A DNA stretch of 64,000 nt from Mesorhizobium sp. PAMC28654. Lineage in GTDB: Bacteria; Pseudomonadota; Alphaproteobacteria; Rhizobiales; Rhizobiaceae. The position numbers and the translations under genes are program-made. The DNA lies in NCBI RefSeq assembly GCF_020616515.1, contig NZ_CP085135.1:992001-1056000 (forward strand). Reading direction: 5' to 3'. This document shows, one piece after another, positions 26,278 to 35,292 of the stretch (position 1 is the stretch's first letter; every line of letters starts with the position of its first letter). The notes beneath the pieces were generated by a model that saw only the letters and a list, made by a program, of their open reading frames with translations, searched no databases and was not told the DNA's origin.

Positions 26278-27138
26278 TCAGCCCGGCGGCACCACTTCGA
26301 TGTTGAGCCTGTCGAGCGGGCTCGTCGTGCGCCGGATGAGGCCGTTCGAGACCTTGGTGTAGCGTGCCGTCGAGGAAAGATTGTTGTGGCCAAGCAGCAC
26401 CTGGATGATGCGGATATCGGTGCCGTTCTCGAGCAGATGCGTGGCGAATGAGTGCCTGAGCGTGTGCACCGTCACCCGCTTGTCGATGCCGGCGGCGGCG
26501 CGCGCCGAGCGGCAGGCCGAATACAGCACCTGCACGTCGATGGGGCGATTGGGGGCGCGGCCGGGAAACAGCCAGCCCTGCGGCTTCGCCAGTCGCCAGT
26601 AGGCCCGCAGGATCCGAAGAAGCTGCGCCGACAGCATCACGGTGCGGTCCTTGCCGCCCTTGCCGTGACGAACGAGTATGACGCCGCGGCCGCTGTCGAT
26701 ATCGCCGACCTTCAGCCCGACGGTCTCCGAGGCGCGAAGACCCGCTGCGTAGGCCGTCGTCAGCGCCGTGCGCGTCTTCAGGCTCGGCACGGCCTCCAGG
26801 AAGCGGACGACCTCGTCGGCGCTGAGAACCACCGGCAGCGTGCGTGGCGAGCGGGCATAGACGATCCGTTCCGGAATCTCGGCATGGCCGAGCGTCACGC
26901 CGTAGAAGAACCGCAACGCGCACACCGTCTGGTTCAGCGCCGGCCACGAGATCCCGGTCGAGACCAGATGCACCTGAAAGGCGCGGACATCTTCAAGGCC
27001 AAGGCGGTCAGGGGATCGGCCGAAATGGCGGGAAAACTTCGCCACCGCGTGCACGTAGGATCGTTGCGTGGCCGGCGACAGATTGCGGATCGTCATGTCT
27101 TCGATCATGCGCCGGCGAAGAGGGCTCAACTCGGCCAT
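26278..27138 (-). CDS. tyrosine recombinase accompanying an IS91-type element
   Basis: This 286-residue tyrosine recombinase is intact. The N-terminal SAM-like DNA-binding domain starts MAELSPLRRRMIEDMTIRNL and ATQRSYVHAVAKFSRHFGRS. Catalytic residues are visible in GLRASETVGLKVGD (Arg), HTLRHSFATHLL (His, Arg), LLGHNNLSSTARY (His, Tyr). Such genes often sit directly upstream of IS91-type transposases and may resolve or integrate the element. It can still be functional although its transposase partner is cut. Confidence 0.9.
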   Translation of the reverse strand: MAELSPLRRRMIEDMTIRNLSPATQRSYVHAVAKFSRHFGRSPDRLGLEDVRAFQVHLVSTGISWPALNQTVCALRFFYGVTLGHAEIPERIVYARSPRTLPVVLSADEVVRFLEAVPSLKTRTALTTAYAAGLRASETVGLKVGDIDSGRGVILVRHGKGGKDRTVMLSAQLLRILRAYWRLAKPQGWLFPGRAPNRPIDVQVLYSACRSARAAAGIDKRVTVHTLRHSFATHLLENGTDIRIIQVLLGHNNLSSTARYTKVSNGLIRRTTSPLDRLNIEVVPPG

Positions 27139-27305
27139 CTCAGTGCTCCTGTTCCAAGATTGCGCTTCAACAGCCGCAATCCTTCAAAACAGAAGCCTCA
27201 ACTGCAAACCCACCCGCCAAATGCCGCGTCAGCGGCTTCGTTCAATCCCCGCCGATTCAGCCTCAGTTCATCCCGCTCTAGCAGGTGTGCGTACATCACA
27301 ATGCT

Positions 27306-27692
27306 TCAAAGGCTTTCGATCGCGCCCCGCAGCATGGTGCGCACCTGCTCGGCCGGGCCGCGCAACGCCGCGTTCTCGATCGCAGCCATCGAGGCAACCG
27401 GGTCGATCGCAGCGACTTCCACCTGCCCTTCGCCCAGTTCCTGAACGATGACGTTACAAGGCAACATCGTACCGACCTTGTCCTCAATCGACAGCGCCTC
27501 AAGCGCCATTTTGGGATTGCAGGCGCCAAGGATACGATAGTTGCGGTAGTCGATCCCCAGCTTCTTCTTGAACGTCTCCTTGACGTCGATCTCGGTAATG
27601 ATGCCGAAGCCGGCATCCTTCAGAACGGCCGTCGTGTGTTCGACCGCCGCTTCGAAGCTGGAGTTCAGCGTCTTGGAAAAATAGTAGCTCAT
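27306..27692 (-). CDS. DUF302 domain protein
   Basis: This 128-residue protein starts MSYYFSKTLNSSFEAAVEHT and contains the DUF302 pattern FGIITEIDVKETFKKKLGID, YRILGACNPKMALEAL and MLPCNVIVQE. DUF302 proteins are small soluble proteins often found beside sulfur-oxidation or RND genes; their biochemistry is unclear. It is the last gene of the minus-strand operon sqr-DUF2892-adaptor-RND-DUF302 and begins 19 bases after the RND stop. Confidence 0.93.
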   Translation of the reverse strand: MSYYFSKTLNSSFEAAVEHTTAVLKDAGFGIITEIDVKETFKKKLGIDYRNYRILGACNPKMALEALSIEDKVGTMLPCNVIVQELGEGQVEVAAIDPVASMAAIENAALRGPAEQVRTMLRGAIESL

Positions 27693-27711
27693 GGTCTTTG
27701 TCCTTATTGGT

Positions 27712-30700
27712 TCAGGCGGGAGCTGAGGTTGGTTGATTGGTCGTTGGGGTTTCTGCCGGCGCGTCGCTGTCGGTGCCCGGCTTCGAGCCGCCTCGAAGCG
27801 CCACGTAGATGGCGGGGATGACAAGCACCGTCAGCAGCGTCGACGAGGCGAGGCCAAACAGCAGCGAAATCGCCAACCCCTGGAAAATCGGGTCGGTCAG
27901 GATGACCGCCGCCCCGATCATCGCTGCGATCGCGGTGAGCAGGATCGGCTTGAAGCGGATTGCGCCAGCCTCGAGCAACACGTCGACCAGCGGCCTGTCG
28001 GTGCCCTTGGAATGGCGAATGAAATCCACCAGCAGGATCGAGTTGCGCACGATGATGCCGGCGAGCGCTATGAAGCCGATCATCGAGGTGGCCGAGAACG
28101 GCGCATTGAAGGCCCAATGGCCGAGCATGATACCGATCAGGGTCAGCGGGATCGGCGTCAGGATAACCAGCGGCAGCCTGAACGAACCGAACTGCGCGAC
28201 GACGAGAATGTAGATACCCAGGATCGCCACTATGAAGGCCGCGCCCATGTCACGGAAGGTGACCCACGTCACTTCCCACTCCCCATCCCACAGAAGTGTA
28301 GGTTTGGATTCGTCGTCCGGTTGCCCGTGCAGCGCGATCGTCGGTTTCGGCAGGTTACCCCAATCCGCTTTGGCGATGGCATCGTCGACGGCGAGCATGC
28401 CGTAAACGGGCGCCTCGAATTCGCCCGCGAGTTCACCCATCACCATTTCGGCGGGCCGGCCATTGTGGCGGAAGATCGGGTAGGATGCCGGCTCACGCGT
28501 CACCCTCACGACGTCGCCGAGTTCCACCACGTCGCGTGCGCCGGGTAGCGCGTTCGCCGGGACCGGCGTCGTAAGGGCACGCTGGTCTACGACGCCGTCG
28601 CTCTTCGAGAGCGCCACGCGGATCGGGATCGGCTGGCGGCCGCTGCCGCGGTGGGAATAGCCGACCGTCGTGCCGCCGTAGAGGTAGTTCAGTGTATCGT
28701 ACACGTCGGATTGCTCGACCTTGTAGTATTCGAGGTTATCCTGATCGATCGCCAGACGCACACGCTGCGGCTGGTTGTGGAAGCTGTCGTCGACGTCGAC
28801 AATGAACGGAATCGAGGCGAACGTCTCGCGCACCCTCGTCGCCACCGCGCGGCGCGTCTCGGCGTCAGGCCCATAGATCTCCGCGAGCAATGTCCCAAGT
28901 ACCGGCGGACCAGGCGGTGGCTCGACCACCTTGAGTACGGTGCCTTCTGGCATGGCAATGCCCTTCAGCCGCTCGCGGATGTCGAGGGCGATGGCATGGC
29001 TTGGACGACTGCGCTCACCCTTTCCCGCCAGGTTGACTGCGACGTCGCCCTGCTCGGGCCCAGAGCGAAGATAGTAATGGCGCACAAGGCCGTTGAAGTT
29101 GAAAGGCGCTGCTGTACCGGCATAGGTCTGGAACGAGACCACCTCAGCCACATCGGCGAGGCGATTCACCACGGCCTGCAACAGCCGGTTGGTGTCCTCG
29201 ACAGAGGAGCCTTTGGGCAGGTCAGCAACCACCTGCAATTCGGTCTTGTTATCAAACGGCAAGAGCTTCACCGTGACTTGCTTGGTGTAGATGAGCACCA
29301 TCGAAGCCACGGTCGCGGCGCCGACGACAAGCAGGAAGGTCCACGACCGAAATCGCGACTTCAGGATGGGCCTTGCGACCGCGATATAGGCGCGACCGAG
29401 CGCGCCACCGGGGCTACTGGCATCATGGGCATGCGCCGAGGCGTGGCCCCTCTTGCCGAACTTCATCATCAGCCAAGGCGTCAGCGTCACCGCGACGAAG
29501 AAGGAGAACAGCATTGCCGCCGAGGCGTTGGCCGGAATAGGGCTCATATATGGCCCCATCAGACCAGAGACGAACAACATCGGCAGGAGCGCCGCGACGA
29601 CGGTGAGCGTCGCCACGATGGTCGGATTGCCCACCTCGGCTACGGCGTCGATGGCCGCCTGCTTGCGGGACCGCCCATCATCCATGGCCCAATGCCGGGC
29701 AATGTTCTCGATCACCACGATCGCATCGTCGACCAGGATGCCTATGGAAAAGATGAGCGCGAACAGGCTGACGCGGTTCAGCGTGTAACCCATGATGCGC
29801 GAGGCAAACAGTGTGAGCAGGATGGTCGTCGGGATGACAACGGCCACCACCAGCGCCTCGCGCCAGCCGATGGCTACCGCAACAAGCACGACGATGGAGA
29901 TGGTCGCGAGGCCGAGGTGGAAGAGCAGTTCGTTGGCCTTCTCGTTAGCGGTCTGGCCGTAGTCGCGGGTCACGATCATCTCGACGTCCTTCGGGAAAAT
30001 TTCCCCCCGCACCTGGTCAAGGCGCTTGACGATCGTATCCGCGATGACAACGGCGTTGGTGCCCGGACGCTTGGCCACCGCCAGCGACACGGCCGGCGCC
30101 CGTTCAAGCCCCTTATCGGACTTGATGATGTTGGTGACCCAGTTCTCCGCCGGTGACGTCGCCAACACAATTCTGGCCACGTCGCGTACATAGATCGGCC
30201 GCCCGTCGCGCGCTGTCAGAAGCAGGTTACCGATGTCGGCGAACGTCTGCAGGGTCTGGCCGGCGACCAGCACGCGCTGCTTGCCCTCGTCGCGCACCGT
30301 GCCGATCTGGAAGGACCTGTTGGCGCCAGTGATCTTGGCCGTCAACTGCTGCAGTGTGATGCCGTAGAGAGCGAGTTTTTCAGGGTCCGGCTCGACCTGG
30401 ATCGCTTCCGGCTGTTCGCCGACGATGTAAGTCAAGCCAATATCCGGCAGCTTGGCGACCTCGACTTGCAGCTCGTGCGCCAGCCGCGTCAGATCGGCAG
30501 AGGAATAGCGACTGGCCGCCTCGGGCGTCGGGGTCAGCGTCACCACCACAATTGCCACGTCGTCGATGCCACGCCCGACGATGAGCGGCTCGGGTATGCC
30601 AACCGGGATGCGGTCCATGTTGGCGCGCACCTTGTCGTGAACACGCAAAACGGCGGCGTCGGAACTGGTGCCGACCTTGAAGCGGGCAGTCACCAGCGCA

Positions 30701-30978
30701 CCGTCGTCCACGGTTTGCGAGTAGACGTGCTCAACACCGTCGATGCCCTTGATGATGGTTTCCAGCGGCTCGGTCACGAGCTTGACGGCATCCTCCGCCT
30801 TCAGCCCGTTGGCCGCGACATGGATGTCCACCATGGGCACGGAAATCTGCGGCTCCTCCTCGCGTGGCAGCGTGGCGAGGGCCACAAGCCCGAGTGCCAG
30901 CGCAGCCAACAAGAAGAGCGGCGTCAGCGGCGAGGCGATGAAAGAGCGGGTGAGCCCGCCGGCGATGCCAAGTTTCAT
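27712..30978 (-). CDS. RND-family efflux transporter permease
   Basis: The 1088-residue inner-membrane pump subunit is of the AcrB/MMPL-like superfamily. It has the N-terminal TM1 segment, the two large periplasmic loops and the TM4 proton-relay motif GILVDDAIVVIEN. The N-terminus SPLTPLFLLAALALGLVALA with LPREEEPQISVPMVDI is typical of the subgroup found beside sulfide-oxidising genes. Its ATG overlaps the adaptor stop as ATGA. With the adaptor it should export an unknown compound; the operon context suggests a sulfur-related or respiratory-stress metabolite, which is inference. Confidence 0.93.
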   Translation of the reverse strand: MKLGIAGGLTRSFIASPLTPLFLLAALALGLVALATLPREEEPQISVPMVDIHVAANGLKAEDAVKLVTEPLETIIKGIDGVEHVYSQTVDDGALVTARFKVGTSSDAAVLRVHDKVRANMDRIPVGIPEPLIVGRGIDDVAIVVVTLTPTPEAASRYSSADLTRLAHELQVEVAKLPDIGLTYIVGEQPEAIQVEPDPEKLALYGITLQQLTAKITGANRSFQIGTVRDEGKQRVLVAGQTLQTFADIGNLLLTARDGRPIYVRDVARIVLATSPAENWVTNIIKSDKGLERAPAVSLAVAKRPGTNAVVIADTIVKRLDQVRGEIFPKDVEMIVTRDYGQTANEKANELLFHLGLATISIVVLVAVAIGWREALVVAVVIPTTILLTLFASRIMGYTLNRVSLFALIFSIGILVDDAIVVIENIARHWAMDDGRSRKQAAIDAVAEVGNPTIVATLTVVAALLPMLFVSGLMGPYMSPIPANASAAMLFSFFVAVTLTPWLMMKFGKRGHASAHAHDASSPGGALGRAYIAVARPILKSRFRSWTFLLVVGAATVASMVLIYTKQVTVKLLPFDNKTELQVVADLPKGSSVEDTNRLLQAVVNRLADVAEVVSFQTYAGTAAPFNFNGLVRHYYLRSGPEQGDVAVNLAGKGERSRPSHAIALDIRERLKGIAMPEGTVLKVVEPPPGPPVLGTLLAEIYGPDAETRRAVATRVRETFASIPFIVDVDDSFHNQPQRVRLAIDQDNLEYYKVEQSDVYDTLNYLYGGTTVGYSHRGSGRQPIPIRVALSKSDGVVDQRALTTPVPANALPGARDVVELGDVVRVTREPASYPIFRHNGRPAEMVMGELAGEFEAPVYGMLAVDDAIAKADWGNLPKPTIALHGQPDDESKPTLLWDGEWEVTWVTFRDMGAAFIVAILGIYILVVAQFGSFRLPLVILTPIPLTLIGIMLGHWAFNAPFSATSMIGFIALAGIIVRNSILLVDFIRHSKGTDRPLVDVLLEAGAIRFKPILLTAIAAMIGAAVILTDPIFQGLAISLLFGLASSTLLTVLVIPAIYVALRGGSKPGTDSDAPAETPTTNQPTSAPA

Positions 30979-31985
30979 GGCACGACGACCTTGTCGCCTT
31001 CGGCGAGGCCGGTCAGAACCTCGACCCGCGGCTGGCCGCCATCCTGGTACCGCTCGCCCAGCACGACTGCCACGCCGAGCGGTCTGTCCGCCGTATTGAC
31101 TGTAACGTAGTCGATCCCATGCACCGTGTTGACCGCCTGCGGCGGCACGCTGAGCATGGTTCGCTTCGCGACTGGAATCGACACCAGCGTGCGCTCGTTG
31201 ACGAAGAAGCTGCCGATGTCGGCGACCTCGACATCGGCGATGACGCGGCCGTTCTCAATCTCCGGATAGACCTTGGCGACCCGGCCCTGGCGGGCCTTCA
31301 CGAAACCGCCATCCGCGCCGGCACCGCGTTCGGCGATATCGACCTGGGCCCCCTCCGTGATCTCCGTCGCATGCCGCTCCGGCAGCGACAGTCGCAGATA
31401 GTATTGTCCCGAAGCGATCCGGGCGACCGGTTCGCCTGCCATGATCACCGAGCCGGCCGTCACTGGAACCGTCAGCACCCGACCGTCGGCCGGAGCCAAA
31501 GTATCGCCTTCCTTGGCACTTTGCTGGGTAACGGCCTTCTCGGCAACCGCGGCCGCCAGCTGGCTCGTGATGACGTCGAACTGGGTCTGAGCCGCATCGA
31601 CCCGGCTCTGGGTCGCAGCGCCTTTGGCCAGCAAGTCCTGGGAGCGCTGAAGATCGGTCTTGGCATTCTCCATTTGCGAATTGAGGGCGCCGATCTTGGC
31701 ATCGGCTGCGCGAAGCTGCAGAGCGATTTTGTCGTCGACGACGGTAGCGACCACGTCACCCTTCTTGACGACCTGGCCTTCCGTCACCCGCACCTCGGTG
31801 ATGGTACCGGAAATGCGCGCGCGTGCCGGCACGATCGTGCGGCTCTCAACCTGACCGTAAACGGCCTTCATCTCGATGACGGTGGCTGCCTTGACCGTGA
31901 AGTCCCCCGCAAACGCGCCGCCGTTGACGAGCAGCGTGATGCCGAGCAGAACCCCGTTGGCCAGGAGGATTCGTGCGTATCTCAT
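30975..31985 (-). CDS. RND efflux periplasmic adaptor subunit
   Basis: This 336-residue membrane-fusion protein has a Sec signal (MRYARILLANGVLLGITLLV, then NGGAFAGD), biotinyl-lipoyl halves (RISGTITEVRVTEGQVVKKG and DGRVLTVPVTAGSVIMAG), a helical hairpin of about 70 residues and a beta-barrel end. It links the inner-membrane pump to an outer-membrane channel, which is not encoded nearby. The ATG at 31985 begins directly at the signal peptide; the longer upstream frame is untranslated. Confidence 0.92.
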   Translation of the reverse strand: MRYARILLANGVLLGITLLVNGGAFAGDFTVKAATVIEMKAVYGQVESRTIVPARARISGTITEVRVTEGQVVKKGDVVATVVDDKIALQLRAADAKIGALNSQMENAKTDLQRSQDLLAKGAATQSRVDAAQTQFDVITSQLAAAVAEKAVTQQSAKEGDTLAPADGRVLTVPVTAGSVIMAGEPVARIASGQYYLRLSLPERHATEITEGAQVDIAERGAGADGGFVKARQGRVAKVYPEIENGRVIADVEVADIGSFFVNERTLVSIPVAKRTMLSVPPQAVNTVHGIDYVTVNTADRPLGVAVVLGERYQDGGQPRVEVLTGLAEGDKVVVP

Positions 31986-32073
31986 CGCAATGTGCCGTTC
32001 TTGGAACGAATTGAAAGGACGGGAGGCGCGAAGGCACCTCCCGCATTGGACGCCAATCCTGGAAAGTCGGGCG

Positions 32074-32277
32074 TTACTTGAAGGCGACGCCGCTCTTGCA
32101 GCCAACTTTCTTAAAGACAATAGCTGCCGGGCACCAGCCGGTAAGCGAAGCCTGCACCATGTTGAGCCCGGCAAAGCCGGTCAGCAGGAACCAGTAGGGA
32201 GAATAGTAATAACCGAGCGCGACGGAGATCAGCACCATGAACCCCGCGAACATCAGAACTGCCTTGTCGATCGTCAT
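32074..32277 (-). CDS. DUF2892 (YgaP-like) small membrane protein
   Basis: This 67-residue protein has two membrane helices (AVLMFAGFMVLISVALGYYY and PYWFLLTGFAGLNMVQASLT) and the family ending GWCPAAIVFKKVGCK. The C-terminal membrane domain of rhodanese YgaP has this fold, and stand-alone copies sit beside sulfide:quinone oxidoreductase genes, as here. A role in sulfur transfer at the membrane is inferred from context. A GGAGAC-like site precedes the ATG. Confidence 0.92.
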   Translation of the reverse strand: MTIDKAVLMFAGFMVLISVALGYYYSPYWFLLTGFAGLNMVQASLTGWCPAAIVFKKVGCKSGVAFK

Positions 32278-32306
32278 AATCTTGTCTCCTGAAATCTGCG
32301 CCGTGC

Positions 32307-33599
32307 CTATTCGGCCGGCTCCATGTGAATGGCCTTGAGCTTCTTGATGCCGAGCAAGTCGAGTGCCAGTCCCTCGTAGAAGGTCTCGCTCTTGCCCTGA
32401 CGGACCTTGTGCAGGAAGTATTTCTCGAACCCGACCTTGGCCGCGTGCACCCACTTACCCTGCGATGACCAGTTGACGTTGCGTGGCGGGATCTGCGGCT
32501 GCGCCACGAAGGCAATGCCTTCGTCGCCGAAGTCGGCCAGGCAGACAGCATTCCAGGTCGCGACAGCCCGCGGTTCCTCGCCGCGCAACAGTGCGCTAAT
32601 GTTTTCCGCCGTCGCAGTGACCATGGATTCGATCATGAAGCCGGTCTTTGGAACACCAACCGGCAGCGGCGTCTTGCCGACTGGGGGAATGGCGACGCAG
32701 ACGCCGATCGAAAAGATGTTCGGATAAGTCTGGTTCCGCTGATGCTTGTCGATCGTGACGAAGCCGCGCGGATTGACCAAGCCCTCTATGTCCTTCACCG
32801 CCGGCACACCACGGAAGGCCGGAAGCATCATCGAGAAGGTGAACGGCAGGTCGTGCTTGGCCTTCACCGAACCGTCCTCGTTCACTTCCTCCACATGCAT
32901 GGTTCCAGCGTCTACTGACGACACCTTGGCGTTTGTGATCCACTTGATGTGCCGATCGCGCATGGCACTCTCGAGCAGACCCTTGGTATCGCCGACGCCA
33001 TCCAGGCCGAGATGACCGATATAGGGCTCCGGCGTCACGAACGTCATTGGCACCCGGTCGCGCACCTTGGCCCTGCGCAGCGCGGTGTCGAGGATGAAGG
33101 CGAATTCGTAGGCGGGTCCGTAGCAGGATGCCCCCTGGACGGCGCCGACGATCACAGGGCCCGGATTGCGGACGAGTTCATCGACCTTCGCCTTGGTGGC
33201 GGTCGCATGGTCGATGTGACAGATAGACTGCGTATATCCAGCAGGTCCGAGGCCGGGCACCTCATCGAATGCGAGATCCGGCCCGGTCGCGATGATCAGG
33301 TAGTCGTAGTCGACAAGCGTACCGTCATTGAGCTCGATCCGGTTTTCCTTCGGATACACTTTCTTGGCGCCCTCGGGTTTGAGCGCGATATTGCGCCGCT
33401 TGAAAATTGCGGCGAGGTCGACAGAGATGTCGTCGCGGTTGCGCCAGCCGACCGCCACCCACGGATTTGAAGGCACGAAGGAATAGGATGTGCCGAGATT
33501 GACGACTGTGAGGCTGTCCTCGCTACGCAGCTTCGCGCGCATTTCATAGGCCATGATGGTTCCGCCAAGACCGGCTCCAAGGACGACTATGTGTGACAT
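32307..33599 (-). CDS. FAD-dependent sulfide:quinone oxidoreductase-like enzyme
   Basis: The 430-residue flavoprotein begins with the dinucleotide-binding MSHIVVLGAGLGGTIMAYEM. It carries the second FAD motif FVTIDKHQRNQTYPNIFSIG and the C-terminal membrane-binding region of the SQR family. Enzymes of this family oxidise sulfide to polysulfide and pass electrons to quinone. The cysteine in GAVQGASCYGPAYE matches the family's active-site position; others are less certain. It leads a five-gene operon, divergent from an ArsR-type regulator, with an FNR/FixK site 58 bases before its start. Confidence 0.9.
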   Translation of the reverse strand: MSHIVVLGAGLGGTIMAYEMRAKLRSEDSLTVVNLGTSYSFVPSNPWVAVGWRNRDDISVDLAAIFKRRNIALKPEGAKKVYPKENRIELNDGTLVDYDYLIIATGPDLAFDEVPGLGPAGYTQSICHIDHATATKAKVDELVRNPGPVIVGAVQGASCYGPAYEFAFILDTALRRAKVRDRVPMTFVTPEPYIGHLGLDGVGDTKGLLESAMRDRHIKWITNAKVSSVDAGTMHVEEVNEDGSVKAKHDLPFTFSMMLPAFRGVPAVKDIEGLVNPRGFVTIDKHQRNQTYPNIFSIGVCVAIPPVGKTPLPVGVPKTGFMIESMVTATAENISALLRGEEPRAVATWNAVCLADFGDEGIAFVAQPQIPPRNVNWSSQGKWVHAAKVGFEKYFLHKVRQGKSETFYEGLALDLLGIKKLKAIHMEPAE

Positions 33600-33657
33600 G
33601 GGGTTCCTCCCGATGTTTCTCGTTCCAGCAAACTGACAGCAAGGCAGCAGGCTTGTG

Positions 33658-33671
33658 TTGATCTGGCTCAA
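33658..33671. promoter_or_regulatory. FNR/FixK-type anaerobox upstream of the sqr operon
   Basis: TTGATCTGGCTCAA matches TTGA-N6-TCAA exactly. It lies 58 bases before the sulfide:quinone oxidoreductase start, a position suited to activation. The identical 14 bases recur at 53660-53673. Confidence 0.75.
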
Positions 33672-33739
33672 TTTCCCAAGGCGGGCGGCCCGATTGTAAG
33701 TCGTGCCGTTCGCAAGCCAGACCGATGGGCTTGCATTTA

Positions 33740-33774
33740 ACATTCAAAGATTATAAATTCAAGAGTATGAATGT
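33740..33774. promoter_or_regulatory. inverted repeat at the arsR-type gene start, possible operator
   Basis: ACATTCA (33740-33746) and TGAATGT (33768-33774) face each other across an AT-rich centre containing the ribosome-binding region and start codon of the regulator. ArsR-family repressors typically bind such AT-rich dyads. It lies between the divergent sqr and regulator genes. Confidence 0.5.
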
Positions 33775-34060
33775 AAGAGAGATGATCCCGGCTTCGGGAA
33801 AGGCAGCGGACCTGCTCAGGAGCCTATCCCATCCGCAACGGCTGCTGGTCCTTTGCGCGTTGGGGAAGGATGAGCGCTCGGTGGCGGAGCTGCGCGAACT
33901 GCTGGGTATTGACCAGGTGCCGATGTCGCAGCAACTCATGCGCTTGCGGGCTGACGGCCTGGTTGAATCGCGCCGCGATGGCACGACCGTCTACTACCGC
34001 ATCACCCGGCCAGAAGTCCTCACGGTTGTCGAAGCGCTTCATTCGGCTTTCTGTTCCTGA
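33767..34060 (+). CDS. ArsR/SmtB-family regulator, probably persulfide-responsive (SqrR/BigR type)
   Basis: This 97-residue winged-helix protein has the ArsR core (LLRSLSHPQRLLVLCALGKD, SVAELRELLGIDQVPMSQQL, DGTTVYYRITRPEVLTVVEA). Two cysteines, in LVLCAL and at the C-terminus AFCS, occupy the positions used by SqrR and BigR to form a tetrasulfide bridge with persulfides; metal-site motifs are not seen. Divergence from a sulfide:quinone oxidoreductase operon supports a sulfide-sensing repressor. The start at 33767 is the first Met in the family frame. Confidence 0.88.
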   Translation: MNVREMIPASGKAADLLRSLSHPQRLLVLCALGKDERSVAELRELLGIDQVPMSQQLMRLRADGLVESRRDGTTVYYRITRPEVLTVVEALHSAFCS

Positions 34061-34176
34061 CGAGAAGCGATGGCGACAACCCTCGCCGTCGCTCGCCTGG
34101 CCAAATTGAGCAGAAGGCTTCGAATATCTCAAAGGCGGCACAGGGCCGGATTCGCAGGAAACAGGAGAATTACAAT

Positions 34177-34505
34177 GTTTGGATTTGGAACGCGGTCGGC
34201 AGCCAGGACGCTGACCCCGACGCAAGTGCGCCAGAATGGGTGACGCCGTCACGCTTGTGGACGTCAGGGAGGACGGCGAGTGGGCGTCTGGGCATATAGC
34301 CGGCGCCGTCCATATTCCATTAAGCAGGCTTCGTGACGAGATGGACCGCATTCCATCCGGCAAACCCGTCGTGTTTTATTGCCACGCCGGCGGCCGGTCA
34401 TCGCAAGCGATAGCCATCGCCATGGCTGCGGGACAGGCGCACGACACGCATAAGGGCGGCGGCATCAGCGCCTGGCGTGCGCAAGGTTTCCCGTCGGCAA
34501 GCTGA
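34177..34505 (+). pseudogene. rhodanese-domain gene with an early frameshift
   Basis: The ATG at 34177, with AGGAGA upstream, reads MFGFGTRSAARTLTPTQVRQ and stops at once after a frame change near 34235. The other frame continues with VTLVDVREDGEWASGHIAGA, the active-site loop FYCHAGGRSS (catalytic Cys) and the C-terminal ISAWRAQGF. An ATG at 34236 could still give an 89-residue rhodanese, so the domain itself may be made. Rhodaneses move sulfane sulfur, fitting the sqr neighbourhood. Confidence 0.7.
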
Positions 34506-34735
34506 TAGCGACGGCGTTTTCGAATAAGAGGTCAAGTTGCGGCCCAGCGGAACAGAAAATGATCCTCGCGGTTGGGAGCATGTCCATGGACGTCGCGGCG
34601 GAAGGCACAACTGCCCCGGCCGGCGTCAGTCAACGAAGCCGCTCAATCCATGTGCACCGCACAACCTGGAGCGCCAAGCCGAAAGGTCACTGAGTTTGCC
34701 TTCAAAGCTGTCTTTTAAACGGGACCGACGGTGTG

Positions 34736-34766
34736 TTGACCTTCCATCTACCGGAAGGTCTACGTT
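34736..34766 (+). promoter_or_regulatory. MerR/CueR-type promoter with 19-bp spacer (first)
   Basis: A -35 TTGACC (34736-34741) and -10-like TACGTT (34761-34766) are separated by 19 bp, the over-long spacing of MerR-family promoters. The spacer carries the dyad ACCTTCC/GGAAGGT (34739-34759). It is similar to the site before cueR at 35293 and precedes the chimeric MerR-cupin frame. Confidence 0.65.
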
Positions 34767-34791
34767 CCCCCGCGACCCGGAGATTTCAGCC

Positions 34792-35150
34792 ATGAACATT
34801 GGTATCGCGTCCGAAAAATCAGGCTTGCCGCCCAAAACTATCCGGTACTACGAGGATATCGGCGTCAGAGTGGTCGAGGTCGGCACCGGCAACGCCGATA
34901 TCCCCGCCTACAAGAGCATGGCGATTGTCGACGTTGTCTTTCAACCCGGCGCACACGCTCCGGCAACGATGATGGACAACGACATGGTCTGCACCATTAC
35001 CGCCGGTACATTTACAATCAAGAAAGCGGACAAGGAATTCAAGCTCAAGGAAGGCGACATGTATACTGCGCCAAGGGTAAGACCGACGAGGCGACGAACA
35101 CAAGCAAGGCGGTCGGCGTGCACCGCATTGCCGTCCTGATCCCTGCATAG
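34792..35150 (+). pseudogene. chimeric MerR N-terminus fused to a cupin domain, frameshifted
   Basis: The first 24 residues (MNIGIASEKSGLPPKTIRYY) are the HTH start of a CueR-like MerR regulator. At GATATCGGC the frame jumps to a cupin (VVFQPGAHAPATMMDNDMVC, TFTIKKADKEFKLKEGDMYT). Near 35061 one base is missing: the current frame stops at 35139, while the other reads CAKGKTDEATNTSKAVGVHR and ends at 35150. It looks like a deletion fusion of two genes followed by decay. The upstream CueR-type promoter is still present. Confidence 0.65.
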
Positions 35151-35292
35151 GAACTGGATTCCGGCCGGACGGTCGATCGGCTGCATGCCGTCATGAGTCC
35201 GGCCGGAGCTTAAGAGCCAACTTGCCGCAACAATTTCCAACCTGGTACGGCTCGCCGTCGCCGGGCCTTCCAACCATCATCGAAAACCGCGC

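Noticed and set aside
28651..30156. 501-residue plus-strand frame across the RND pump gene
   Set aside because: It is antisense to a clear RND permease and rich in His/Arg/Asp repeats typical of shadow frames in GC-rich DNA.
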